Positions 47,373 through 58,945 of a stretch of 64,000 nucleotides of DNA are shown piece after piece. The DNA is taken from assembly GCF_905475395.1 (NCBI RefSeq), contig NC_058339.1, positions 91,150,520 to 91,214,519 of the forward strand, written 5' to 3'. Origin of the DNA: Chrysoperla carnea. Its lineage: Eukaryota; Arthropoda; Insecta; Neuroptera; Chrysopidae. Under the pieces are notes generated by a model. The model did no database searches, was not told the origin of the DNA, and saw nothing but the letters and a program-made list of their open reading frames with translations. A program made the translations under genes and the position numbers. How positions within the stretch are numbered: the stretch's first letter is position 1; each line of letters starts with the position of its first letter.

Positions 47373-48836
47373 AAAAAATACATTCCGCTGAACATATGCT
47401 GCAGAATGAAAGTTGTGGAATGAGGAAAAGAGAGATTTACTGTAACAGTACAATAATATTTTTGGTATATCTGTATGTATAGAATATAATTGAATTTGCA
47501 TCTGTATTTATATTTTTTATAAATACATATATTTCCAAAACTCAGTGCTTTCAAAGTTTAAAATTACTGTATGTAGCTTTTAATGAGCTTGTGTTCTCTA
47601 ACTGAACTGTCATCTAATTTGAAAGTAAAGTACTCATCAATATTTTTTAAATGAACATTTTTTGTTCATTACAAAAAAAAAAACACAAGCTTTTGAGCTT
47701 TGTACAAAACTTTTAAATATTTTAATGTTTAATGTTGATGCCACTGGTCTAATACTTACTATATACCTAATTTCTCGTTATTTTTGATGTGGCTAACATA
47801 ATTAAAAATCATCCTCTGTATATAAATTTAATTTAATTATCTCTTAAATATAAACCAAAATTTTTGTGTTTTTTTAAAGTAGAATTAACAAGGCAGGTAC
47901 CTAGTGGTGAGAGTTAGTCAGGCGGTTTTAAATTTCTATACAAAAGGTTTATTTTGAGGTGTTCTTTGATTTGCCCACATTTTTATTTTCTACAAACACT
48001 TTATTAGAAAAGACGAAAAATTTGGAGTGAGAACCACAGGACGTACTTCTACGCTTATTAATTATTGAAAATGAATTCAGGATTCGTCAAAAAGGTTATT
48101 TCTATAAAGATCTTAAAACCGAAATTTTTTGATATCCCTTTGTATACAAGTTCAAAATTTCTTCATTTTCAATTTTAATTGAAAATTTTTAATTTTTTTT
48201 AGGGATTTAAAATTAGAGAAAATTGAAAAAAAATTTTGTAACAGATATAAAATTTAGTTTTAATGGAAGTTTCACCCGAGAAATTAAAATATTGGATTCG
48301 TTTGGCAAAAAGGGCGAACAGGGCTTGTAAAAACTATATTTCGGATAGATTTTTGACGTTATCTCAAAAACTTCTCGTTTAACAAAAAATTAAAAAAAAC
48401 GGTTTCATTTAACATTTGGACTAGCATTTTTCGAGATAGTCAAAGATCCTCAAAAACATCAGAAATCGATCGAAAAAAGGATTTTTCTCCTCGAGGAAAT
48501 GTTTCTAGAATACACCGTGTTTATAATGAATAAATTTTTAATTTGCCCTGTATATAAAATGAATACACATATTTTTATTTATTTATTATCAGTTAATTAT
48601 CAGGAAGAATTTATTTAATTTAAAAGGAAAATATAAAGAATATTAAATTATTGGAAATATAATAACTGATAAATGAATATGAGTTCGTACATACTTGTGA
48701 ATGGTTTGTACGGAGTACGGATGAACGGAACATGGTGCGAGAACACTTTATAGAATAGTGTATTGTACAAGTATACCAAAAATATAATTATACACGTTGT
48801 TGTAGTTTAAATTGCATTCTGTAGATCAGGGATGGC
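47373..48836. other. AT-rich sequence, no gene seen
   Basis: Around 48395-48480 there is a diverged match to part of the 306-bp satellite ('cggtttcatttaac', 'cgagata', 'agaaatcgatcg'). Otherwise nothing was recognised. Confidence 0.4.
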
Positions 48837-48910
48837 AAATCAATGGCACGCGACATGATATTTTGGGCACGCCACCGATCAAAAAGTTCACTAAAAAGTA
48901 TTATATTACG
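48837..48910 (+). mobile_element. Solo hAT-like terminus
   Basis: 'cagggatggcaaatcaatgg' followed by 'cacgcgacatgat' and 'gcacgccaccg' resembles the terminus of hAT-type elements that start CAGGG(G/A)TGGCAAA. No matching right end or target duplication was found. Confidence 0.35.
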
Positions 48911-49469
48911 AACAAACGCGAGTGATCGTACGAAGCTACAAACACACGCACGTTTGTTATTATAGCTACATCGTGGACTGCAATTGGCATTTGAAAACAA
49001 ATCGCAAATCCGCTATTCAAAAAGTGGACCAGAGCAAAAGGAATTAATTCATTTGTCTATGAGTAAATTTGTTAGCAAAGATTGTCATACGAGCGCAGCA
49101 AGTTACACCTCTGGAAATGTCATTACTCGGCATAGTAATTCCTTCCCTTTTTAAGAGGGAAGGTTTTTGAAGGTATCCTAGTTAGTATGCGCCCCCTCAC
49201 TTTTTGATGATTACAATACTAAAGATAAGCTAATTCAGAGAATTCTATCTAGAAACACAAGAAAAAAAAATCTGACAGGAAGAGTAACAAATCAACAAAA
49301 AATGACCTACGCTTCTTTTATATAGCCGTGTCTTGGCGAAAGCACTGGCGTAAGCACTAAATCGGCATGTTTAACCTTTTTTTTGCTCGATATTGCGTAG
49401 GAAACGTCACTAAGAAAGTATTAATTGCGAATCCCTATAATTACGGACTCAAAATTATTTAATGGCTTT
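48911..49469. other. Sequence without a supported gene
   Basis: May be the interior of the element whose left end is at 48837; a short inverted 'ttcccttttt aagagggaa' lies near 49143-49165. Confidence 0.35.
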
Positions 49470-49625
49470 TTACATGGAGGTATTTTAAAAATGTTTTACC
49501 GTTTACATAAAAACTTTTATCAGTATTCCTCAAGTTTTAAGCTTTAAAATCATACCAAAATTAAAAACTGTGCATACAAATTTTTTTTGCTAAAAACACT
49601 GACTTTGAAAGATAATTTCTTCGAA
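49470..49625 (-). repeat. Family B repeat, copy B3 (partial)
   Basis: Inverse match to B1/B2: 'aaaatgttttaccgtttac', 'agtattcctcaagtttt', 'aaatcataccaaaatt'. Confidence 0.8.
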
Positions 49626-49856
49626 GCCGTTCTGAGAATTGATATGAATTTTTTACAAAAGAGGTATAAAAGAATGATTAATTGATAAATAAATTTGAAA
49701 TTTTTTGGATCATTTTAGGTTTTTTGGTATCGTAATACCAAATCCGAATGAATCCGATTTTTGTATTATTTAAAAAAACCCACTAAAAGAGTTTTATTCA
49801 TTTATTGCATCAGTAACTGTCATAGTAAGTGTGAAATTATAATGTAATCTTCTCTA

Positions 49857-50455
49857 CTTAGCCCATTTCCGACTGTCCGCCCGTCTGTCCGTCTATTTGT
49901 GGACACGATAACTCAAAAAACGAAGTGAGATATCAAGCTGAAATATTTATAGCGTGCTCAGGACGTAAAAAGTGAGGTCAAGTTCGTAAATGAGCAACAT
50001 AGGTCAATTAAGTCTGGGGTCCGTAGTACCCATGTTGTAAGCCGTTAGAGATAGAACAAAAGTTTGAATGTATAAAATGGTGCTTATAAAAAAATAAACA
50101 ACTTTTGTTTGAAACATTTTTTCGTAAACGTCACTGTTTATCCGTGAGAGCGCAAATAAGGACAAAACTTTGTTGTCAATTTTTTCCAAAACTAAAACGA
50201 AAGAGAGAGAAGAAAATTTGCAGGTAGCTTAAACTAGTGGTGTTGTAAAACATTCTCGGAAAATGAAAAAATTTCTAGAAAATACCTTCGAAAATTTTCG
50301 AAAACCAAATAAATGGCGACCGAATAACCTTAATTGTGTTGGTTCTTTAAACTACTCTAATTTATAAAGAAACAATTCGAGCACTGATATTCAACATTTT
50401 CTATACAGGGTTATTCAACAATTAACTCAGTAAATTGTTTGTTTTCACTTGTTTA
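49857..50455 (+). repeat. Family A repeat, copy A11 (5'-truncated)
   Basis: Starts at 'cccatttccgactgtccg' and runs to 'caattaactcagtaaattg'. It lacks the ATACCATG end. Confidence 0.85.
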
Positions 50456-51481
50456 GTAGATTCTTAGCAGCGTTTGGTAAAAAAAGACACGTGGAAGTCA
50501 TAAAATGATTGCTCAATATTTTTATGCATCCGGTGTAGTTTTTTTTTTGTAAGGGAACACAAGAAATAATATGTTTATAAAAATAAATAGAAAATAAAAA
50601 TCGAACCTTTCACTTTAGTGAGTGATTCTATTTATATTCGCAACAATAAATCGATAGTAATCGAAAAAATATTTTACGCGACCCTTCAACAATAATATTG
50701 TTATTTGAATGGAACATGTGCGAGTTGTTTGTATTGTTTAGGTTATGTGTTCCAATTTTAAGGTAATTGTGATGAAGGTCTGTTATTTATTATAGTCCAT
50801 TTAGGGCAAAATATACTAAATGAGTACATAAAAAACACCAATAGTTTCAATTTATTCATTTTTTCACTGAATGACTGACTATCTTGAAGGGAACTGAAAA
50901 GTTTTTCAGTGTTGACTTGAAATTTTCGAGAAAACTACTTCGATCATATAAAATAACACTTTTTTAAATTTTCCAGCCTCAATTTTACCTATTTTTGATT
51001 GGCAAACTTTTTGCCAATATATTTTGTGAATCTAAAATATTTATGAAGAAAATTAAGTGATTAATAAAAATTTTATCGTTTTTTAATAGATTAACTTAAG
51101 CTTATAAAAGATATTCGTAACCAAAGCTCAAAGCATACCGATTTTTGATGTTTTTTATAATTATACGATTTTAAATCATTTATGTTGGGAAATATTTCTA
51201 AAAAAATCGAGTTTTCCAAATCTTTTAAAATTATTTCTAGGTAGACACAAGTAAGACAAAGTGCATGGTGACAAGTAAACAAAAACCAAATGCGAATTAG
51301 GAATTCATAACACTACGTATTTGGGACATTCTGTGAGGTTAAACAAATACCCCCGAATACATTGCAGAAAAATATACACAATATGGGGTTTTTTTACGAT
51401 GCCATATTTTGATAACGAGATAAATTCGAATATTATTCAATTGATTATAACTTTTTTTTCTTCAAATTATTGTACTTACTT
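50456..51481. other. AT-rich sequence, no gene seen
   Basis: No shared repeat recognised; short frames at 51091-51282 and 51321-51503 are AT-rich artefacts. The latter runs into A12. Confidence 0.4.
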
Positions 51482-52137
51482 ACAAGTGAAAACAAACAAT
51501 TGACTGAGTCAATTGTTGAAATACCATGTATAGACTGTGTTGATTACACTGTCACATTACACATACATACATGTCACACATACACAACTGATATTATCAT
51601 ATAAAACATACTAACAATTAGCGCCGAATTTTCAAGCTCGCGGGTAAACAGTGATGTTTACGAGAAAATTTTTCAAACAAAACTTGTTTGTTTTTTTATA
51701 AGGAACTTTACATTTAACATTTAAACTTTTGTTCTAATTCTAGCAGTTTACAAAATGGATCCTACGGACCCAAGACCCAATTGACCCATGGTGCTCATTT
51801 ACGCACTCGACCTCACTTTTTACGTTCTGAGCACGCTATAATAATTTCAGCTTGATATCTCTTTTCGTTTTTGAGTTATCAGGTTGTCAGACGGACAACC
51901 GGAAATGGAAGTCCGAAGCACGCTATAAAATTTTAATTTGATATCTCTTTTCGTTTTTAGTTATCGTGCTCGCAGACAGACAGATAGACGGACGGACAGC
52001 CGAAAATGCGCTACTAAGGTGCTTTTATTAACATCTATATCAAAGTTTTGTTCGTACCATCATTTTTTTAAGCGTTTCAAACTTGGGACTAAAATTAGTA
52101 TACCTCGATATATATTTCATATATACAGAGTATAAAA
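51482..52137 (-). repeat. Family A repeat, copy A12 with internal duplication
   Basis: Full-length inverse copy starting with the perfect 19-bp odd palindrome CAATTGACTGAGTCAATTG. Its segment 'gcacgctataa...gatatctcttttcg' followed by a CAGACGGACA-type run is duplicated in tandem (about 51830-52000). Confidence 0.85.
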
Positions 52138-52529
52138 ATCAGAAAAAATCCCATCATAATATTTTGATTTTACATATTTGTTATTTTCCTTAAAACAAAG
52201 CAGTTTATTTTCTTGGAATAGGATAAACGTTAGATTTTCTAAGAATTTCCGACCAACAATAGCCGTTCTTTTTAAATATAAAAAAAAGAACTATTCTCCA
52301 CAAAGATATAATACCTACACATATATTGTTGTGATAACAATATATATATATATATATTGAAAAAGATATTGTTGATATGAAAAATTCTTGGTCCACAATA
52401 AAAAAAAATATGGGTAGGGCTGCGCATGACCAATGCATGCACTAGAATATAGAAAATACTTCCACGAGAGTGAGATGGTAGTATGAACATGATAAATCTT
52501 GGATATCACACATAGTGTTGTGCAGATTG
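52138..52529. other. AT-rich sequence, no gene seen
   Basis: Contains a short AT run at 52340-52358; several overlapping minus frames (52205-52509) read through it and are spurious. Confidence 0.45.
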
Positions 52530-53083
52530 CCTACATGACAGACAGTTGTTCGCTTGTTGCCGTCGCAACGCGTCGTATTCGAGTTCTTATGTCTCCCCCA
52601 ATATAACAAACATTTTGGTGTAGAAAGCAAATCTCCATCATACAACAAATATAAACAATCGAAAATATTTTTAACGCATCGAAACACGCGCAACAATGTG
52701 CGGCATCAATGTTCAACAATCCTTCCTTCTTTGGTTTTTGTATAAATCAGCGGATTTTAATTGAATCCGTTAATTAAATATTTGTAAAAGATAATCTACA
52801 AATTAGTTAATTGTGTATAAAATAAACCCTTGTAATTCAATGTTAATTGTTTTAAGTTTTTAATTGTTAGGTGATTTAGAGCAAAAATTTTTTTACATTG
52901 TTCATAAAACATTGTGATTTTTCTTTTTTTCCATTTTGTTTTTGTTTTATCTTGAGTTCGAAACAATTTTTGAGCAAAGTTTCTTGCTTTAAAACAATGT
53001 GACGTTTCAAAGTTTTTATTTTATTTTTTGGTGGAACTTGAAAATAAGTGTTTTCGGAGAAAATTGTTGTTTCGTTTCTTGAA
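52530..53083 (+). promoter_or_regulatory. Possible promoter and first non-coding exon
   Basis: An unusually CG-containing patch (52555-52585, CGTCGCAACGCGTCG) is followed by TATAAA at 52741-52746. About 340 bp later lies a GAAT|GTAAGT donor-like site near 53082. This layout would fit a promoter plus 5'-UTR exon whose coding exons lie elsewhere, but no downstream coding exon was recognised. Speculative. Confidence 0.2.
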
Positions 53084-54654
53084 TGTAAGTTTGAATTTCC
53101 ATTTGTTCACAAATATCAAGCTCATTTTCTGAATTTATATTTTAACAATTTGTATTGGTATTCGAATTAAGAATTAAAATTTTTGTCCTTAATTGTCCCT
53201 AAAGAATTGAAAGCATCTTTTGGTCAGTACAGCTTACATTTTACTCCGTAAATTAAAGTTAGCAGGCGAAATATGAATTTGCTGTTTCTTCAAAACTGGA
53301 ATCTCAATTTTAATGTGCAAAGAATAAGGACCTTTCGTATACAGATAAAATTTAAAAATGGCGGCAAATTTTTTTTTCGTGCCTGGAATAAAATTTGGTA
53401 GAATGAATTTTTAATACGTAAAAAGTGAGACGTTTTCTTCAGAATACGAAAATCAAAAGAAAAAGTTTTAAGGTCTTTTTCTATCAAAAAACTTTTTTGC
53501 TTTGCTAAATTCACTTAAAATTGATACAATCGAAAATGTATATCATTTTGAAGACTCATTGGCCATGGCAAAGTTTCATTTTGATTTGACGAAAATAAAA
53601 CTTGGCCAACGTGTCTTATCACGTATAATTATCGTCAGTCTATTTCCTCCACGAATAACTCAAAAACTACAATGTTTTGAATTCAAAGCTAGACCAGCCA
53701 AATGTTGATTTTTTTTTGAGCTTGCCTTAGCTACAGATCGCAACGGGAAATCAATAAGAATGGCTTTAAAAATTCATCTTTTCGTTATTTAGTCAAAATT
53801 TCAGTAGAAACATTATTTGAACCCATATACACACGAGAGAAAATATCGAAAAAATTAATATGGTTTTTTAGCGAAATATTTTTCTTACATTAAATTTTAG
53901 TTAACTCGTGAAAACTTCTTGGATATTTTAAACAATATGGCCAGTGTTACTTTCAAAATACAAATTTCTGATGGATTCGAATTTATTAAAACGGAAATTT
54001 TCGCAAAATCATCCTTGTTTGGTAGACTCACAATGTAATTAAATGAACGTTTATAGTGATATTAAAAAAGATTTTTACTTCTCTCCGACCTTCAACCTTG
54101 TTTGGGGTGGTGGATTTTGGATCCAATATGTCCAAAATAATTGCATTCATAAAAAAAAACTCGTTCATTTTTAGCTTTTAATTAAAAATTGATTGAGAAC
54201 TTCAAACCATTCAAATGATATATTTTAAAACATAAAACATTGAGATAAATAATTGAAAACTTGTAATAGTCTTTTAACTATTCCAATTTATTGTTGCAAC
54301 AAATCTCCTCCTTCACCCTTTCTTTTAGTTTCGGAATGTGGGGGGAGTTTGAATTCGAATACAAGTTGGTATATAACAACAAAAAGTTTTTATTTATATG
54401 AAAAATAAAAAAATAAACGAAGGAAATTTAGATTATTTAAGAAGAACATTTTAAATATTTAAATTACAGACATTCCTTTTAACTAAGGCACAGTTGAATT
54501 GATGTGGGAATGGGGTAGTTAGTGGAAATAGCAGGCAGCAGTAGGCCTTTAATTTGCTTGTATAAATTTCAATTTATATGCGCTATATTTGTTTTGTTTT
54601 GTGTCCTGATTTATTAATAACAATATATAATATTTAAAATATATTTGAAAACAA
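53084..54654. other. AT-rich sequence, no supported gene
   Basis: A 68-codon plus frame at 53502-53708 (starting MLNSLKIDTIENVYHF) is more balanced than most but has no recognisable domain or splice context. Confidence 0.35.
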
Positions 54655-55240
54655 TTGAAAACAAACAAGTGATTGAGTTAATTGTTGAAATACTATGCAG
54701 AGACAGTGTTGATGACTCTATCACATTACACATACAATCATGTCAGACATACATAACTGATATACCCATATAATACAAACTATACAATTTACGCCTAATT
54801 TGCGCCCTCACGGATAAACAGTGGTATTTACGAAAAAATATTTCAAACAAAAGTTGGTTATTTTTTTATAAGGACATTATATTACATTTAAACTTTTGTT
54901 CTATCTCTAACGGTTTACAAGATGAGTCCTACGGACCCAAGACCCAATTGACCTATGTTGCTCATTTACGAACTCGACCTCAACTTTTACGTCCTGAGTA
55001 CGCTATAAAAATTTCAGCTTGATATCTCTTTTCGTTTTTGAGTAATCTTGATTACAGACGGACAGACGACAGACGGCAGACAGACAGACAGACAACCGGA
55101 AATGGAATAATTAGGTGATTTTATGAACACGTATACCAAAATTTTTTGCTTAGCATCAATATTTTTAAGCGTTACAAACTTGGGACTAAACTTAATATAC
55201 CTTGCATATTAAGTTTATGCATATATGCATGGTATAAAAA
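54655..55240 (-). repeat. Family A repeat, copy A13 (full length)
   Basis: Runs from 'gaaaacaaacaagtgattg' to 'atgcatatatgcatggtat'. All family landmarks are present. Confidence 0.9.
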
Positions 55241-56499
55241 TAGTATAAATGGTCCTTCGAATGGTTAGAAAAACTAGGAAAACTATTTTTTTTTTGTGGT
55301 CCTGGGAAATATTTTTTAAATAGTGTAGGTAAGAAATAGTTTTATCTGTAAAATTAATCTTGAATTTGTATGACCAGCATTGCCCAAATGATTTTTAAAC
55401 GTTCTGTCATGGTTATAAAATGACCAATGAATGAATCACTTGAAAATTTTCCTTGATTTTTATCTCTCTTGCTCTCTCAACTTTCTTGAAAATTCAACAA
55501 TTTTTCGTTGGTTTATAATTGAGGTCTTGTTAGTTTCAAGATATTGTTAATTAGCATATAAATATATTTATTTGGCCGTTTTCCCGATTTTCGGGAAGAT
55601 GGCTGCAGATATCAAAATTTTTGATTCTACATTTTATTGAGAAAAAAAAAAGTTTCGAAAATTTTTTTATTGAAACTTTCTTTCATAAAGTTTATGGTTT
55701 CCGAGATATTGGTTAAAAATCGTTTAATTATGTATACATAGCGTTAATTAACGCAACCCCTGCACTTCTGAAACTGCGCGTTAATAGGGTCTTCAACTAG
55801 ATGCCGAATCCTTCCTTTTTTTTTTTGCCTTAAATAAGTTTACGCAAAAACATTATTTTGAACGGACCATCTATATACATTGCTTTAATATCTGATCAAC
55901 CTTAATGTTTCCAACATCTTCTTAAAAAAATTTCTAGATATTAATGGAATCAAAATTTTGGATAATCTTTGGAATTACCTTATTATCAATTTGAATTGAT
56001 TGTTTGTATACGGGATCCTAATTCAATAAATTCGTAGCGTGGTTGGTTTTTTAATTTTAATTAATTAATTTTTGAAATTTTTTTTAACAACTCTACTTTT
56101 AAGGTATTTTATCAGAAATTCTGTCATCTAGAAAAATTTCCCGTTTATTGTACTTTTCAAATATTTAAAATTGAACTTAATTAATATATGTGTTCTAAGA
56201 ACTTTGATTAGTTGGATAATTTAAATTCTCCTGCAAAAGTAGTATCCATATAAACCATTCATGTGAATATTTTGAATTATTTCTAGATAAATTATAGGAA
56301 ATATTCGATTGTTTGCATCTCTATATAAAATAATTAAACGTAATTTAAAAACATTCCTAAAACTTCCTTGACAATTTAAAAAAAAGCATGCTTTTAATAA
56401 TTATTTTTTGGTGCAATTTTTAGAAGCTCTTATTTCAATTTAAAGGTTTGGAAAATTCTGTAATTGTACTTAGCTAGCTTTTAGCTCTGATAAATGAAA
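55241..56499. other. AT-rich sequence, no gene seen
   Basis: The block 55778-55870 matches 43080-43165. Nothing else was recognised. Confidence 0.45.
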
Positions 56500-56581
56500 C
56501 CTAGCTAGATCGACTTATCGCCCCAAAAAACCCCTACATACTCATTTTCATGAAAATCGTTGCAGCCATTTCCAAGATCGT

Positions 56582-56642
<61 letters not shown>

Positions 56643-56710
56643 AGAATTGCTCGTTTAAATATATAAGATATACAAGAATTGCTCGTTTAAAGATATAAGA
56701 TTTATGGTGG
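56500..56710 (-). repeat. Family F repeat with an (AT)n core, copy F2
   Basis: Inverse of F1. The block 'caagaattgctcgtttaaa' beside the AT core is duplicated in tandem (56641-56700). The AT run is 56584-56640. The minus open frame over it is a Tyr-Ile artefact. Confidence 0.8.
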
Positions 56711-57347
56711 CAGTTGCTATTATTTAACAACTACAGAAAAAAAAGCCCGTGCTGCATTTCGTTTCGTAGAAGTGTATATTATCGGATTCATATGGTTGCT
56801 AAAGCAATTTCTTAATACATAAACTACTATTCTTTCATAATGTCAATTGAAGAAATAAAACCCTTATTAAAAGCTAATTTTCTGAATGATATTTAGAAAG
56901 TTTTGGTTGTTATGGAATCAACGAAGGATGAGTAAAGATATTTGATCATGATGTGTTTTTAAAGTATTTAAAACACACAAGGTTTTATCTTTAGAATGTA
57001 AAATCATTTGCTTTGAGCCCTCTGTAGAAGTAAAAACAGATGTAAATGTTCTGATGATGATGAATGTTTTTTTATAATAATTTATAATATTTATTTTTTA
57101 AAGGTATAATTTTCCTTTTCGTTCATTAATTAACATAATTAATTAAATTAAAACTGACATTAAATACAAATTTATTTTATTATTTAAAAAAAAAATTATC
57201 CTTCTTCTTGAAATTTAATGAAATTATTTTAATGACTTGACAAAAATATTTTATATAAGGTGTTTTATAAATTACGTACATTTAAAAAAAAAAATATATT
57301 GAAATTGACTGCCTCGAAAAATTTAGTAATATTTATCTCTTTTGAAA
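56711..57347. other. AT-rich sequence, no gene seen
   Basis: No frame or shared repeat recognised. Confidence 0.4.
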
Positions 57348-57734
57348 TTCGCTCCGTGCGTGAGTTTCGTTTCCATGGTAACGATACACTACTTTAATTA
57401 TAGAATTTTATGGATGCATATATAATTGTATGGATTGCATTTAAGACTTACATTTAAAATTTAATATTCTTGTCTTACAAATTTAAATAAATAATTATGA
57501 TAATTTACATTTGAAAAATAATATTTGTTCAATTTGATTTCTTATTTTCATAATTTTTAATGCATTAAGTTTAATTAATTAGTGTTTTTCAATAATTTTA
57601 ATTTGACATTTCTATTACATTAACAAGTAAAGAATTGCAAATTAGTCATAACAGCCCCCTTTAAATCCAAAATTTTTCACTTAAAGCGCTGGCATCGATT
57701 TTATTGTCCCTTCCATGACTACGCACACAACGAA
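57348..57734 (-). mobile_element. Family C TIR element (MITE), copy C3
   Basis: Inverted near-identical copy of C1 and C2. It abuts family A copy A14, as C1 abuts A1. Confidence 0.85.
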
Positions 57735-57744
57735 TATTACGTTT

Positions 57745-58375
57745 ATATCATGTATACATTAAATATATCAAGGTATACATAGTTTAGTTTCAAGTTTGTA
57801 ATGCTTAAAAAAATATTGAACCTACCAACAAAATTTTGGAAAGGTGATCATAAAATCACCTAATTACTCTATTCGGTTGTCTGACTGTCTTGTCTGTTCG
57901 CCTGGCAACACGATAACTCACAAACGAAAAGAGATATCAGATCTGAAATTTTTTCTAGCATGCTCAGGACATAAAAAGTGAGGCCGAGCTCGTAAATGAG
58001 AAACATAGGTCAATTGGGCTTAGGGTACGTAGGCCGACCCATCTTGTAAGCCGTAAGAGATAGAACAAAAATTTAAATAAAAAAAAAAAAATGTTCCTTG
58101 TAAAAAAAACAACTTTTGTTTGACAGTACTGTTTACCCGTGAGGGCGCAAATTATACCTACATTTATTGTATATTATTATGTGTTTGTTTATAGCAAATA
58201 ATCCTGAATTCACTGAGGAAGTGGGAAGAAAGATACTGTTTTTATTTGTGTGTAAGAGTGGCTATCTTTCTTAACTTACTTAACGTAAAAAAACAAAAGG
58301 TTGTTTCGTAATCAACACTCTATACATAGTACATATTTCAAAAATTAACTCAGTCAACTGTTTGTTTTCACTTGT
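57745..58375 (+). repeat. Family A repeat, copy A14
   Basis: Starts with a variant 'tatcatgtatacattaaat' and ends 'gtttgttttcacttgt'. Head-to-tail with A15. About 130 bp near 58150-58310 are not shared with other copies. Confidence 0.85.
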
Positions 58376-58945
58376 TATACCATGTATATATGAAATATAC
58401 ATAGTCTATTAAGTTTAGTCCCAAGTTTGTAACGCTTAAATAAATGATGCTAGGAAAAAAAATTTGTCATAGGTGTTCATAAAATCACCTAATTAGTCCA
58501 ATTCCGGTTGTCCGTCCTTCCGTCCGTCCGTCTGTGGACACGATAACTCAAAAACGAAAAAAGATATCGAGCTGAAATTTTTTTTACAGCGTACTCAGGA
58601 CGTAAAAAGCGAGGTCAAGTTCGTAAATGAGCATCATAGGTCAATTGGCTCTTGGGTCCGTAGGATCCATCTTGTAACCGTTAGAGATAGAACAAAAGTT
58701 TAAATGTAAAAAATGTTCCTCATCAAAAATTAAACAACTTTTGTTTGAAACATTTTCTCGTAAACATCACTGTTTACCCGTGAGTGCGCCAATTAGGCGG
58801 AAATTTTATAATATGTACTATACTTGATTATCAGTTATGTATGTGTCACATGTTTGTATGTGTAATGTGATAAAGAAATCAACACTGACTATGCATGGTA
58901 TTTCAACAATTAACTCAGTCAATTGTTTGTTTTAACTTGTTTTTT
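58376..58945 (+). repeat. Family A repeat, copy A15 (full length)
   Basis: Begins at TATACCATGTATATATGAAA directly at the end of A14 and ends 'caattaactcagtcaattg'. Confidence 0.9.

Noticed and set aside
48788..49000. A 70-residue minus-strand protein
   Set aside because: It overlaps the hAT-like terminus, so coding is unlikely.
52205..52719. Several overlapping minus-strand frames
   Set aside because: Mutually overlapping in different frames across an AT run; no start context or domain.
53502..53708. A 68-residue plus-strand protein
   Set aside because: Composition is moderately protein-like, but no family, splice signal or conservation evidence is available.
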